Of a stretch of DNA of 64,000 bases, positions 1-8,194 are shown piece after piece. The position numbers were made by a program, and so were the translations under genes. The first letter of the stretch is position 1. Each line of letters opens with the position of its first letter. Origin of the DNA: DASQMT01 sp963835735. Lineage in GTDB: Bacteria > Actinomycetota > Thermoleophilia > Solirubrobacterales > Solirubrobacteraceae. The notes beneath the pieces are model-generated. The model saw only the letters and a program-made list of their open reading frames with translations, was not told where the DNA came from and did no database searches. The stretch lies in the NCBI GenBank assembly GCA_963835735.1, contig CAWIGP010000005.1, positions 496,001 to 560,000 of the forward strand, read 5' to 3'.

Positions 1-296
1 AGGCAGTCGGTGAACCCACCGGTCGAGGCTCCGACGTCGAGCGCCTGCCGGCCCGTCACGTCGAGGCCGAATGCGTCGAGCGCATTGGCGAGCTTCGTGC
101 CGCCGCGGGACACGTACGGCGGTGCCGCGGCAATGTCGAGCTCGACGTCCTCAGCGACGAGCTGCCCGGGCTTCTCGGCGCGCCTGCGACCAGGACCCAG
201 ATGGACATCTCCGGCGAGCACCGCGGCCGCGGCGCGTGAGCGCGATGGGAACAGGCCCCGCTCGGCGAGAAGGGAGTCGAGGCGGACCCGCGCCAT
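1..296 (-). CDS. tlyA: TlyA-family rRNA 2'-O-methyltransferase, 3' end cut by window edge
   Basis: The reading frame begins at ATG 296 with MARVRLDSLLAERG and runs off the window after about 98 codons. The first ~60 residues form an S4-type RNA-binding domain (RVRLDSLLAERGLFPSRSRA). They are followed by YVSRGGTKLANALDAF and the start of the methyltransferase glycine motif DVGASTGGFTDC. This arrangement is typical of TlyA/hemolysin-A proteins, which methylate 16S and 23S rRNA riboses and affect capreomycin susceptibility in mycobacteria. The gene lies 35 nt downstream of dxs on the same strand, a common dxs-tlyA arrangement in actinobacteria. The catalytic K-D-K residues lie outside the window. 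Confidence 0.9.
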   Translation of the reverse strand, partial: MARVRLDSLLAERGLFPSRSRAAAAVLAGDVHLGPGRRRAEKPGQLVAEDVELDIAAAPPYVSRGGTKLANALDAFGLDVTGRQALDVGASTGGFTDC

Positions 297-331
297 CGGA
301 CGAGAACGGTACCGGCAGAGCGCGCCGGCGC

Positions 332-2260
332 TTAAGCCGACGCCAGCGTGCCGAGCGGATCCAGCACGGCGGACTGGATGCGCTCGGCGATCCGCTCGGG
401 CGTGAACCCGACCTCGGCGTGCAGCAGCTTCGGCGCCCCGTGCGTGACGTAACGGTCGGGCAGGCCGACCCGCAGGATCCGTGGAGCGAGGCCGCCTTCG
501 GAGAGCACTTCCCAGACGCCGGTGCCGAACCCGCCCGCCAGGACGCCCTCCTCGACGGTCACGAGCAGCTCGTGCTCGGCGGCGAGCTGGGCGAGCAGCC
601 CCGTGTCGAGCGGCTTCGCGAAGCGCGCGTCGGCGACGGTCACGTCCAGCCCGCCCTCGGACAGCAGCTCCGCCGCCCCGAGCGCCTGCTGGACGCCGGT
701 CCCGTAGCCGACGATCGCCACCCGCTCGCCCTCGCGCAGGAGCTCCCCCGTGCCGATCGCGATCGGCTGCGGGGTCTCGGGTAGTGGCACGCCGACCGCC
801 TGGCCGCGCGGGTAGCGCAGCCCGACGGGACCGCCGTCGTGCAGGAGCGCCGTATGCAGCATGTGCACGAGCATCGCCTCATCGCGCGGCGCCATCAGCG
901 TGATGTTCGGCAGGCAGCGGAGGTAGGCGATGTCGAACGCCCCGTGGTGCGTGGGGCCGTCGTCGCCGACGAGGCCCGCGCGATCCATCGCCAGGACGAC
1001 CGGCAGTTGCTGGAGGCACAGGTCGTGCACGATCTGGTCGTACGCGCGCTGCAGGAACGTCGAGTAGATCGCGGCCACGGGGCGCGTGCCCTGCAGCGCG
1101 AGCCCGGCCGCGAACAGCAGCGCCTGCTGCTCGGCGATCCCGACGTCGAAGTAACGCTCAGGCATCGCCTTCTGGAGGAGGTTCAGCCCGGTGCCGGAGT
1201 TCATCGCGGCGGTGATCCCGACCACGCGCTGATCGCGCTCGCACTCGGCCACCAGCGCGTTCCCGAACACCTGCGTGTACTGCGGTGGGGCCGACTTGCC
1301 GGAAGGCTTCGACGGCGCGGGCATGCGCTTTGCGATCGAGTTCGGCTTCGCCGCGTGCCACTTCTCCATGCCCTCCAGCCCACCGTCTTCCGCCGGCGCG
1401 AAGCCCTTGCCCTTGACGGTCGCGCAGTGGATCACGACCGGCCGCTCCGCCTCGAAGGCCGCGCGCAGCGCGCGCCGCAGCGTGCGCACGTCGTGGCCGT
1501 CGATCACGCCCATGTACGCCCAGTCGAGCTCCTCCCAGAGCAGCCCCGGCGCCCAGAACGCCTTGATCGACTCCTTCAACTGCGGGCCGAGCTTCTCGAA
1601 CCTGGCGCCGATGCCCGCCGGCAGCTTCGTCAGCCGCTCCTCCACGCCCTCGCGCGCCTTCCAGAGCCCGGGCTCCAGCCGCACGCGGTTGAAGTAGCGC
1701 GAGAGCGCGCCGACGTTGGGGGCGATCGACATGCCGTTGTCGTTGAACACGACGACGAGCGGGGTGCCGAGGCCGCCGGCCTGATGGATCGCCTCGAACG
1801 CGACGCCGCCGGTCATCGCGCCGTCTCCGATCACCGCGACGACCTTGCCGTCGACGCCGTCGCCGCGGCGCATCGCCTCCTTGATCCCGACCGCGTAGCC
1901 GATCGACGTGGAGGCGTGTCCCGCGCCCATCACGTCGTGCTCGGACTCGTGGATCGAGCAGAACGGCGCGAGGCCGCCGTACTTGCGGATCGTGCCGAGC
2001 TGCTCGCGACGCCCGGTGAGGATCTTGTGCGGGTAGGCCTGGTGCCCGACGTCCCAGAGGATCTTGTCCGTCGGCGAGTCCAGCAGCGAGTGCAGCGCGA
2101 CCGCGATCTCGCACGCGCCCAGGTTCGCGCCGAAGTGCCCCCCGATCTCCCCCACCGTGTCGATCAGCAGCTCGCGCACCTCCTGCGCGACCTGCGCCAG
2201 CTCGTCCTCGGAGAGGCCGTGCAGGTCCTGCGGACGGTCGATGCGGTCGAGGAGGGTCAT
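332..2260 (-). CDS. dxs: 1-deoxy-D-xylulose-5-phosphate synthase
   Basis: 642 residues, full length for DXS. The enzyme condenses pyruvate and glyceraldehyde-3-phosphate using thiamine diphosphate, the first step of the MEP isoprenoid pathway. Visible motifs are GHASTS (~114-119), the TPP/Mg site GDGAMTGG (~145-152) continuing to NDNGMSI, and in the pyrimidine domain DRAGLVGDDGPTHHG and RYPRG. The start at 2260 overlaps the ispA stop by 4 nt (ATGA), so dxs and ispA are translationally coupled. The two genes together supply the precursor and the prenyl chain. No frameshift was seen. Confidence 0.97.
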   Translation of the reverse strand: MTLLDRIDRPQDLHGLSEDELAQVAQEVRELLIDTVGEIGGHFGANLGACEIAVALHSLLDSPTDKILWDVGHQAYPHKILTGRREQLGTIRKYGGLAPFCSIHESEHDVMGAGHASTSIGYAVGIKEAMRRGDGVDGKVVAVIGDGAMTGGVAFEAIHQAGGLGTPLVVVFNDNGMSIAPNVGALSRYFNRVRLEPGLWKAREGVEERLTKLPAGIGARFEKLGPQLKESIKAFWAPGLLWEELDWAYMGVIDGHDVRTLRRALRAAFEAERPVVIHCATVKGKGFAPAEDGGLEGMEKWHAAKPNSIAKRMPAPSKPSGKSAPPQYTQVFGNALVAECERDQRVVGITAAMNSGTGLNLLQKAMPERYFDVGIAEQQALLFAAGLALQGTRPVAAIYSTFLQRAYDQIVHDLCLQQLPVVLAMDRAGLVGDDGPTHHGAFDIAYLRCLPNITLMAPRDEAMLVHMLHTALLHDGGPVGLRYPRGQAVGVPLPETPQPIAIGTGELLREGERVAIVGYGTGVQQALGAAELLSEGGLDVTVADARFAKPLDTGLLAQLAAEHELLVTVEEGVLAGGFGTGVWEVLSEGGLAPRILRVGLPDRYVTHGAPKLLHAEVGFTPERIAERIQSAVLDPLGTLASA

Positions 2261-3162
2261 GAGGTTCGGTTGGCGATGAAGTCGGTGATCTGCTCGAGCT
2301 CGGCGGCCCCGCTGCCGCCGCCGGCCCGGCTCAGCGCCGCCCGCGCGTTGCGGTGCGATTCGCCCGCCATCGCGTGCGCGCCGTCGAGCCCGAAGCGGGA
2401 GACGTAGGTCAGCTTGCCGTGACGCTCGTCCGAACCCCGCGGCTTCCCGAGCGCTGCGTCCGTCCCGGTCACGTCGAGTATGTCGTCGACGATCTGGAAG
2501 AGCACGCCCAGTTCAGCAGCGAACGCACGGAAGCCGGAGAGTGTAGGCGATGGATCCCGCACGCCGCTGAGGAGCAGCACGCATTCGACCGACGCGCCGA
2601 TCAGGCGCCCGGTCTTGAGCTCGTGCAGGCGGCGCAGCCCTTCCTCGCTGTCCTCGGCGGTCGCGCGCACGTCGATGTACTGTCCGCCGACCATCCCGTT
2701 GGCGCCCGTCGCATCGGCGAGTTCGGCGACCGCGGCGAGCACGTTCGCCGGCTCTCCCTCCTGCTCGTGCAGCGCCAGCCGGAACGCCTCGGCGTACAGG
2801 CCGTCGCCCGCGAGGATCGCGACGTCCTCGCCGTAGCGGACATGACATGTCGGGCGTCCGCGCCGGAGGTCGTCGTCGTCCATCGCCGGCAGGTCGTCGT
2901 GGATGAGCGAGTACGTGTGGATCAGCTCCAGCGCCGCGGCGAACGGGAGCGCCCACGACGGATCGCGCCCGAGCGCGCGGGCGGTCGCGAGCGCCAGGAC
3001 CGGCCGGATCCGCTTGCCGCCCGCCATCAGCGAGTAGCGCATCGCCTCGTCCAGCCCGCTCGCGGCCGGCTCGCGCACGAAGCGCAGTCCATCGAGGTAC
3101 GTCTCGACCTCGGCGCGCAGTTGATCGGGGTAGACCGCGCCGGCGGTCGCTGGCAGACCCAC
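2257..3162 (-). CDS. ispA: Trans-isoprenyl diphosphate synthase (FPP/GGPP synthase)
   Basis: 301 residues. The two aspartate-rich metal motifs are present: DDLPAMD (~89-95, the DDxxxxD form usual in bacterial short-chain synthases) and DDILD (~220). KRIRP near residue 50 and YSLIHDDLP complete the signature. It elongates DMAPP/GPP with IPP to farnesyl or geranylgeranyl diphosphate; chain length cannot be decided from sequence alone. It sits between xseB (2 nt gap) and dxs (4 nt overlap), matching the widespread xseB-ispA-dxs operon. Confidence 0.93.
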   Translation of the reverse strand: MGLPATAGAVYPDQLRAEVETYLDGLRFVREPAASGLDEAMRYSLMAGGKRIRPVLALATARALGRDPSWALPFAAALELIHTYSLIHDDLPAMDDDDLRRGRPTCHVRYGEDVAILAGDGLYAEAFRLALHEQEGEPANVLAAVAELADATGANGMVGGQYIDVRATAEDSEEGLRRLHELKTGRLIGASVECVLLLSGVRDPSPTLSGFRAFAAELGVLFQIVDDILDVTGTDAALGKPRGSDERHGKLTYVSRFGLDGAHAMAGESHRNARAALSRAGGGSGAAELEQITDFIANRTS

Positions 3163-3164
3163 CG

Positions 3165-3380
3165 TCAGGAACCCAGCGCGAGCTGGCCCGGCGCCGTGTC
3201 GGCCGCGCCGCGCTCGCCGGCGCGGACGCGCCGGTCGAGCTCCGCGCCGGCCTCGGACGCCAGCCGCGCGCAGTCGTCGACGAGCGCGGCGGCGCGCTCC
3301 GGCGCCAGCTCGCCTCCGCGCAGCTCGCCGGCCGTGCGCTCCAGCCGCGCGACGAGCTCGTCGAGTAGGGGATCAGGCAT
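3165..3380 (-). CDS. xseB: Exodeoxyribonuclease VII small subunit
   Basis: About 71 residues from ATG 3380; an in-frame ATG at 3392 would add four residues. The sequence LDELVARLERTAGELRGGEL followed by APERAAALVDDCARLASEA has the short helical hairpin and the xxLExGxL-like turn of XseB. Position upstream of ispA strongly supports the call. The tail after residue ~50 is less typical. It overlaps the end of nusB by 8 nt. The large subunit gene xseA, often adjacent, is not in the window. Confidence 0.8.
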   Translation of the reverse strand: MPDPLLDELVARLERTAGELRGGELAPERAAALVDDCARLASEAGAELDRRVRAGERGAADTAPGQLALGS

Positions 3381-3789
3381 GCCGCGCGCCATTCTCGCGC
3401 ACCTCGCGGAGCGCTGCGCCCAGGATGCCGTTGACGAAGCGCGGCGCCCCCTCGGCGCAGAACCGCTTGGCGGTCTCCACGGCCTCGACGATCGCGCCCT
3501 CGGGCGGGATCGGGACGTCGCCCTCGATCAGGTCGGGATGCAGCATCTCGAGCAGGGCGACACGCATGATCGCCCGCTCGAGCGGCGCGATCCGATCGAG
3601 CGCCCACCCCTCCGCGTGGCGCGCGATCTGGGCGTCGAGCTCTTCCTGGTGGTCGGCCGTCGCGTGCGCGAGCGCGCGCGTGAACCGCGCCGCGTCGCTC
3701 TCGAACATGTCGTCGAGCGGCCGGTCGGTGAGCTCGTGCTGGTAGAGCGCGAAGACGGCTGCGCGGCGCTGGTCGGTGCGGCGGGACAT
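3373..3789 (-). CDS. nusB: Transcription antitermination factor NusB
   Basis: 138 residues, normal NusB size. Family features are the N-terminal arginine-rich helix (SRRTDQRRAAVFALYQHE), the central IAPLERAIMRVALLEMLH, and the C-terminal VNGILGAALRE. NusB pairs with S10 (NusE) at boxA and promotes rRNA antitermination. It follows efp by 31 nt, and efp-nusB neighbourhoods are common in Gram-positive bacteria. The start at 3789 is the only good ATG. Confidence 0.95.
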   Translation of the reverse strand: MSRRTDQRRAAVFALYQHELTDRPLDDMFESDAARFTRALAHATADHQEELDAQIARHAEGWALDRIAPLERAIMRVALLEMLHPDLIEGDVPIPPEGAIVEAVETAKRFCAEGAPRFVNGILGAALREVRENGARHA

Positions 3790-3820
3790 GGGCCGCGCAG
3801 GGTAGCTGCCCAGTCAGGCG

Positions 3821-4381
3821 TCAGGCACGCGACATGTACGAGCCGGAGCGCGTGTCGACCTTGACCCGGTCGCCGATGTTCACGAACAACGGGACCTGGA
3901 TCGTCGCGCCGGTCTCGAGCGTGGCAGGCTTGCTGCCGCCGCCGGATGCCGTGTCCCCGCGGACGCCGGGCTCCGTGTGCGTCACCTCGAGCTCCACCGA
4001 CGCCGCGAGCTGGACATCGGAGGGCTGGTCATCGATGAAGAGCACGTCGACGCTCTCGCTCGGCTTGACCCACTTCAGCGGGTCCGCGAGCGACGGTTCG
4101 GGGATGGCGAGCTGCTCGAACGACTGCTCGTCCATGAAGTGCGCGTCGGTCCCGTCCGCGTACAGGAACTGCATCTTGCGCGCCTCGGTACGGACCGGCC
4201 GGAACTTCTCGCCGGCGCGGAACGTGCGGTCGATCACGGCGCCGTCGGCGGCCCGCCGCAGCTTGGTCCGCACGAACGCGCCGCCCTTTCCGGGCTTGAC
4301 GTGCTGGAACTCGAGGATCTTGAAGACCGTGCCTTCCACCTCGATGTGGTTGCCGTTCTTGAATTGATTTGTACTTATCAT
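3821..4381 (-). CDS. efp: Translation elongation factor P with a replaced 5' end
   Basis: 186 residues. It begins MISTNQFKNGNHIEVEG, carries the loop KPGKGGAF with the lysine that contacts the P-site tRNA, and ends VPLFVNIGDRVKVDTRSGSYMSRA. EF-P relieves ribosome stalling at proline runs. The first six codons (ATG ATA AGT ACA AAT CAA) are AT-rich and quite unlike the rest of the gene. A GC-rich version encoding the same MISTNQFK lies 517 bp upstream at 4875-4898, beyond hicAB. The 5' end therefore appears to have been supplied by the inserted hicAB segment. The start is 23 nt after the hicB stop, so expression probably depends on transcription through hicAB. Confidence 0.96.
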   Translation of the reverse strand: MISTNQFKNGNHIEVEGTVFKILEFQHVKPGKGGAFVRTKLRRAADGAVIDRTFRAGEKFRPVRTEARKMQFLYADGTDAHFMDEQSFEQLAIPEPSLADPLKWVKPSESVDVLFIDDQPSDVQLAASVELEVTHTEPGVRGDTASGGGSKPATLETGATIQVPLFVNIGDRVKVDTRSGSYMSRA

Positions 4382-4404
4382 CACGAAGCTCGCCCGGACT
4401 GCAC

Positions 4405-4620
4405 CTACGGTGCGACCTCGACGGCACCGACGACAGAGCGAGGCTCCGGCACCGGGAGCCCGTCGGCACGCAGTCCTTCGAGATGGAAGGCGATCGCCTC
4501 GCGGACCAGGCGCTCCACCTCCTCGCGCGTGCCGGCGCCGACAAAGACCGGAAGGTCCGCCGCCTGGGCGCCCCAGTCGCCGGTGTCGAGATCCTGCTCG
4601 TAGATAACGGTCCACTTCAA
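4405..4620 (-). CDS. hicB: HicB-family antitoxin
   Basis: 71 residues. The sequence MKWTVIYEQDLDTGDWGAQAADLPVF has the HicB partial-RNase-H-fold beginning, in which a strand is followed by an acidic turn. TREEVERLVREAIAFHLEGL then forms the usual helix. No C-terminal DNA-binding HTH or ribbon-helix-helix domain is evident, so this is a short HicB. It overlaps hicA by 4 nt (ATGA), hicA first, the canonical order. HicB blocks the HicA ribonuclease and often represses the operon. The gene ends 23 nt before the efp start. Confidence 0.85.
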   Translation of the reverse strand: MKWTVIYEQDLDTGDWGAQAADLPVFVGAGTREEVERLVREAIAFHLEGLRADGLPVPEPRSVVGAVEVAP

Positions 4621-4814
4621 CGCAGTTCATCCAGTCCGGTCGCTCGACGGATGCTGGCGAGGGTACCGCTGGGGACCGTCGTGCTGTCCTTGCCCGCGAC
4701 CGTGACACGACGCCCGTCCGCGTGCCGCCACGTCTCGTGCGACCCGGACTGGCGGGCGAGCGTCCATCCCGATCGCCGAAGCGCGGCCCGCACCTCTCGA
4801 AACTTCTTCGCCAT
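4617..4814 (-). CDS. hicA: HicA-family mRNA interferase toxin
   Basis: 65 residues from ATG 4814: MAKKFREVRAALRRSGWTL, then RQSGSHETWRH, then a basic beta strand GRRVTV. This is the double-stranded-RNA-binding-like HicA fold, with catalytic His in GSHETW. The open frame continues upstream without a stop to a second ATG at 4898, which is the remnant of the native efp start; an N-terminally extended HicA is therefore conceivable. HicA cleaves mRNA ribosome-independently until bound by HicB. Placement directly upstream of an essential-type gene may stabilise the insertion (inference). Confidence 0.86.
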   Translation of the reverse strand: MAKKFREVRAALRRSGWTLARQSGSHETWRHADGRRVTVAGKDSTTVPSGTLASIRRATGLDELR

Positions 4815-4874
4815 CGTCCACGACGCTAAGGCGGGACTCGGACGGGACAACACCGATGTGGCCTGCCGCATGCA

Positions 4875-4898
4875 CTTGAACTGGTTCGTCGAGATCAT
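4875..4898 (-). other. Displaced native 5' end of efp (eight codons)
   Basis: ATG 4898 starts codons for MISTNQFK in GC-rich spelling (ATC TCG ACG AAC CAG TTC AAG), then continues with unrelated codons into the hicA frame. The present efp at 4381 encodes the same eight residues with different, AT-rich codons up to a shared hexamer TTCAAG. The simplest reading is an insertion of ~517 bp carrying hicAB and a substitute efp start, with TTCAAG as the shared boundary. Confidence 0.7.
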
Positions 4899-4944
4899 GT
4901 GCGCAGCCAAGGGTATCCACGGCCGGGCGGCCGTGTTACCCCGA

Positions 4945-5370
4945 TCACGGCAAGCGCCGGAACGCGCAGGCCGGTGAGCTCGGGAGAATGTGAGCGCCAG
5001 CGGCCTTGTCGCCGTTACCGCAAGCCCAGGCGGCAGCGAGAGCCTGCTTGAGCGCTTCGCGCTCATCTTCCGCTGCGTGTTGCAGCAGCCACGATGGGGT
5101 GAACACCTGCTCGATCGCGTCCGAATGACGCATGCGTCGGTAGCGCCCTCGGTCGAGGCTCTCGTAGGTGTCGCCGTCGTCGTCGAGGAGTAGGTACCGG
5201 CGGGTCACCGAGTGCTTGTAGGCCTGGAGCTCGGTCCCGTTCTCGAGCGCGGTCGCGTGCATCCACATGAACGCACCACACAGCACATCTGGAAAGAACT
5301 GCTCGAGCGGATCCCAGTCCGGCGCGTCGGTTGATGCGATCCAGCCGCGAATAATCGTCTCGTCGTACAT
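4945..5370 (-). CDS. Hypothetical protein
   Basis: 141 residues beginning MYDETIIRGWIASTDAPDWDPLEQFFPDVLCGAFMW. The amino-acid composition is that of a real soluble protein (acidic, with aromatic clusters and an acidic turn DDDGDTYES), and codon use is normal for the window. I do not recognise a family. It ends 46 nt before the displaced efp start and may belong to the inserted segment or be the original upstream neighbour. The last ~30 residues look less ordered. Confidence 0.55.
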   Translation of the reverse strand: MYDETIIRGWIASTDAPDWDPLEQFFPDVLCGAFMWMHATALENGTELQAYKHSVTRRYLLLDDDGDTYESLDRGRYRRMRHSDAIEQVFTPSWLLQHAAEDEREALKQALAAAWACGNGDKAAGAHILPSSPACAFRRLP

Positions 5371-5456
5371 CGGCCAACCCTGCGGCCGCGGGGGTTACGA
5401 GACAACACGTGCGCGTGACGACTCTGCGCACACTTTCGTCGCGCCTGGAACGACCA

Positions 5457-5477
5457 GAGCCCGCGCGTGGCGGGCTC
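5457..5477 (-). terminator. Hairpin after the secreted Ca-binding-repeat gene
   Basis: Perfect inverted repeat GAGCCCGC / GCGGGCTC with a 5-nt loop, starting 24 nt past the stop of the 5502-7074 gene. There is no strong T-tract, as is usual in high-GC actinobacteria. Confidence 0.55.
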
Positions 5478-5501
5478 CGGTCGGCAGGTACGGCGCGTCG
5501 T

Positions 5502-7074
5502 CTACTGCAGCGACAGCCAGTTCGGCGAGTCGTCGAACGGAGCGGCGGCACCCGACAGGCCGGGATGCAGCAGGCACGTCCGCGAGTTCGTCGCCGGCAG
5601 GCAGGGATTGAACGGATTGACACGGCCGTACGCGGCGGGGTGGAGCGAGTTCGGGTTGTCCGGCTTGCCGTCGCCGTTCGCGTCGGTCTGGTCGAACTGG
5701 ATGCCGTCCGCGATGCGGCACGGGCTGCCCGGCTGCCAGTCCATCTGGCCCGAGGCGGCGAAACGGCTCATCTCCACGATGTTCGGGAGGTCGTCGTGGT
5801 CCTGGTCGTCGGCGCCGTCGAGCACGCCGTCGCCGTCGGAGTCCGCATCGTCGATCTTCGGCGCGGCGTACGGGATGGGGTACGGCTTCTCCTGCTTGTA
5901 GCAGCCGGTCCAGTACTCGGGCGTCGCGCGGCCGTGGCTCTCGTCGTAGTTCGTGAGCCCATCGGCGTCCTCGTCGCGCTCGTCATCCGAGAGGAAGCCG
6001 TTCTCGTAGAGGTCGTAGTAGTTCGCCTCGCTCGGCTGGAGCACGTTGTCCATGTTGGCGTCGCGCACATCGTGGTTGCCCGGCGCCGGACCGACCGGGA
6101 TCATCACGTTGTCGTATCCCGAGCTCGCGGCCCAGTTCATGAACTGCTGCTGGCGGTCGTAGCCGGCGACGGGCAGCGCGGGCCGCCGGCGTCCGGCGAC
6201 GCGGGTGTGGATCGAATGCTGGTTGCCGTCCGAGTAGCTGAGCGTGTCGAGCGTGCGCGCCGCGGAGTGGTTGACGCTGTAGGTGTACTTCCACAGCGCC
6301 TGCTCCTCGGCGAGGGTCAGCACGTCGCCGTCGAAGTCGAACTGCGCGTCGGCGTAGAGCGGGTTCGGGTAGGGACGCTTCCCGGGATACGGGAGCACCT
6401 GGTTCGGATCGCCCTGGTACTCGTCGTCGTTGAGGTCCTTCGCCGACTGGTACTCGTAGCCGTCCTCGATCGAGTCCGCATCGGTGTCGAGCTTGCAGGG
6501 ATCCGTCCCGATCGCCTTCTCGGTGACGTCGGCCAGCAGGTCGTTGTCGTCGTCGCCGTCGATGCCGTTCTTGACGCCGTCGTTGTCGCAGTCGCCCTCT
6601 GCGTCGGGCACGACCGGCTTCGGCGGGCGCGGAGCGGAGATCAGCGGAGAGCGCTTGAGGCTCGTGAACCTCTTGCCGAGCTTCTTGGAGAGCACGCGCA
6701 GGCGGAAGCGGGTCGGCACCGGGTTGCCGGCCTTGACCACGAACTGCTTCTGGACCGAGGCCGGAACGATCACGCGCAGCATCTTCTTGGTGCCGAGATC
6801 GGCCTTGACGAACACGGCGCGGCCGCCGTCGCGCTTGAACACGACGGTGTTCTTCTTGCGGCCTGGAATGAAGTTGCGCCCGCGGATCGACAGGGCCTCG
6901 CCGACAGCAACGTCAAGTGGCGAGACCTTGGTGATTACCGGCGCCTTCTTCTTTTTCTTGGCGCTGGGCGGACGGGGCGACCGCCCCCGCGACGGCGGAG
7001 GCGAGAAGGGCGACCAGCGCGGCTGCGAAGGCGGCGCGGCGCGACAGGGGGCGGATGCGGGCTCGTAGTTCCAT
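5502..7074 (-). CDS. Secreted protein with IPT/TIG-like domain and Asp-rich Ca-binding repeats
   Basis: ATG 7074 begins a signal peptide (MELRARIRPLSRRAAFAAAL, ending near SASA). A single +1 insertion near 6967 breaks the frame; beyond it comes KKKKKAPVITKVSPLDVAVG, an IPT/TIG-like beta-sandwich. Further on are several thrombospondin-type-3-like Asp repeats (DCDNDGVKNGIDGDDDND, DADSDGDGVLDGADDQD, DANGDGKPDN). The total is about 520 residues. No sortase motif or membrane anchor was seen, so it is probably exported and Ca-binding; the role is unknown. It separates pepP from efp, which are often neighbours in actinobacteria. Confidence 0.75.
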
Positions 7075-7119
7075 CGCGCTCGTTATCGGCCGCCGGGCGC
7101 GGCGGCTTGAGGCTACGTT

Positions 7120-7133
7120 GGGGTCTTTACCCC
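7120..7133 (-). terminator. Short hairpin overlapping the pepP stop
   Basis: GGGGT / ACCCC with a 4-nt loop spans the TAA stop of pepP. It is weak (5 bp) and has no T-tract. Confidence 0.3.
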
Positions 7134-8194
7134 ACGACGGTCAGCGCCTTGGACGTGCCGCTGAGCACGTCGCGCCCGTCTTCCGTCACGACGACGAGAT
7201 CCTCGATGCGCGCCCCGCCGCGCCCCGGGACGTAGATCCCGGGCTCGACCGTGACGACGTTTCCGGCGACCAGTGGCGCCTCCGCGCTGCGCGCGAGTCG
7301 CGGCGCCTCGTGGATCTCCAGCCCCACCCCGTGCCCGAGCCCGTGGCCGAAGTGCTCGCCATGCCCGGCGGCGTCGATGATGGCGCGCGCAATCGCGTCG
7401 ATCTCGCGGCCCTCGGGGCCTGGCCGCACGGCGTCGAGCGCGGTCTGCTGCGCGCGCAGCACCGTCTCGTACAGCTCGACGAGGTCGTCGGGCAGATCGC
7501 CGGTCGCCCACGTACGCGTGCAGTCGGAGCAGTAGCCGTCGAGCCGCGCGCCGATGTCGATCGTGACCAGCGTGCCGGCCGGGATGGCCACGTCGCGCGG
7601 CACCGCGTGCGGGAGCGCGCCGTTCTCCGCCGCCGCGACGATCGAGTCGAAGCTCGGCCCGGCGGCGCCGCGCACGCGCATCTCCTGCTCGGCGGCGAGC
7701 GCGACCTCGCGCTCGGTCCGCCCCACCAAGCCGCGCTCGCGCAGCCACGCGTAGATCTCGTCGACGAGCGCCGCCGCGGCCCCGATCGCCGCGATCTCGG
7801 CCGGTTCCTTCACGGCCCGCTCGGCCTCCACCAGGTCACCCGCGGGCACCAGCTCGATCCGGTCCGGGATCGTCTCGCGCAGCTCGGCATGGCGACGCAC
7901 CGACAGCGACTTGTCCTCGAACCCGAGTCGCAGCTCGCCCTCGGGCCAGCCGACCGCGAGCGCCGAGCGCAGCTCCTGCGGCGCCGGCTCCAGGTCGAAC
8001 TCGCGCACCTCCGCCTTCGCCCGTTCGACATAGCGGAAATCGGTCAGGAAGCGGCGCGTGTCCGGCCCGACGACCGCCAGGCCGTTGCTGCCAGAGAAGC
8101 CCGTCAGGTAGCGCACGTTGACCAGGTCGGTGACGAGCAGGAGGTCGAGCTCCTGCTCCGCCAGCCGCGCTGCGACTCGATCCGCTCGGCTCAC
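7127..8194 (-). CDS. pepP: Xaa-Pro aminopeptidase, M24B family
   Basis: 355 residues from GTG 8194. Residues ~1-125 form the creatinase N-terminal domain (LLVTDLVNVRYLTGFSGSNG). The M24 pita-bread metallopeptidase follows. Metal ligands are visible: D in VTIDIGARLDGY, D in CSDCTRTW, H in HGLGHGVGLEIHE, E in VTVEPGIYV and E in RIEDLVVV. It removes N-terminal residues preceding proline. The GTG start overlaps the aroQ stop (GTGA), so the two are coupled. Proximity to efp is a conserved theme, although here 2.7 kb of extra DNA intervenes. Confidence 0.93.
   Translation of the reverse strand: MSRADRVAARLAEQELDLLLVTDLVNVRYLTGFSGSNGLAVVGPDTRRFLTDFRYVERAKAEVREFDLEPAPQELRSALAVGWPEGELRLGFEDKSLSVRRHAELRETIPDRIELVPAGDLVEAERAVKEPAEIAAIGAAAALVDEIYAWLRERGLVGRTEREVALAAEQEMRVRGAAGPSFDSIVAAAENGALPHAVPRDVAIPAGTLVTIDIGARLDGYCSDCTRTWATGDLPDDLVELYETVLRAQQTALDAVRPGPEGREIDAIARAIIDAAGHGEHFGHGLGHGVGLEIHEAPRLARSAEAPLVAGNVVTVEPGIYVPGRGGARIEDLVVVTEDGRDVLSGTSKALTVVG

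Noticed and set aside
839..2407. Long plus-strand frame opposite dxs, and similar long antisense frames throughout
   Set aside because: Arg/Ala/Pro-rich translations with no motif; they are antisense shadows caused by high GC content. The minus-strand genes have full family signatures.
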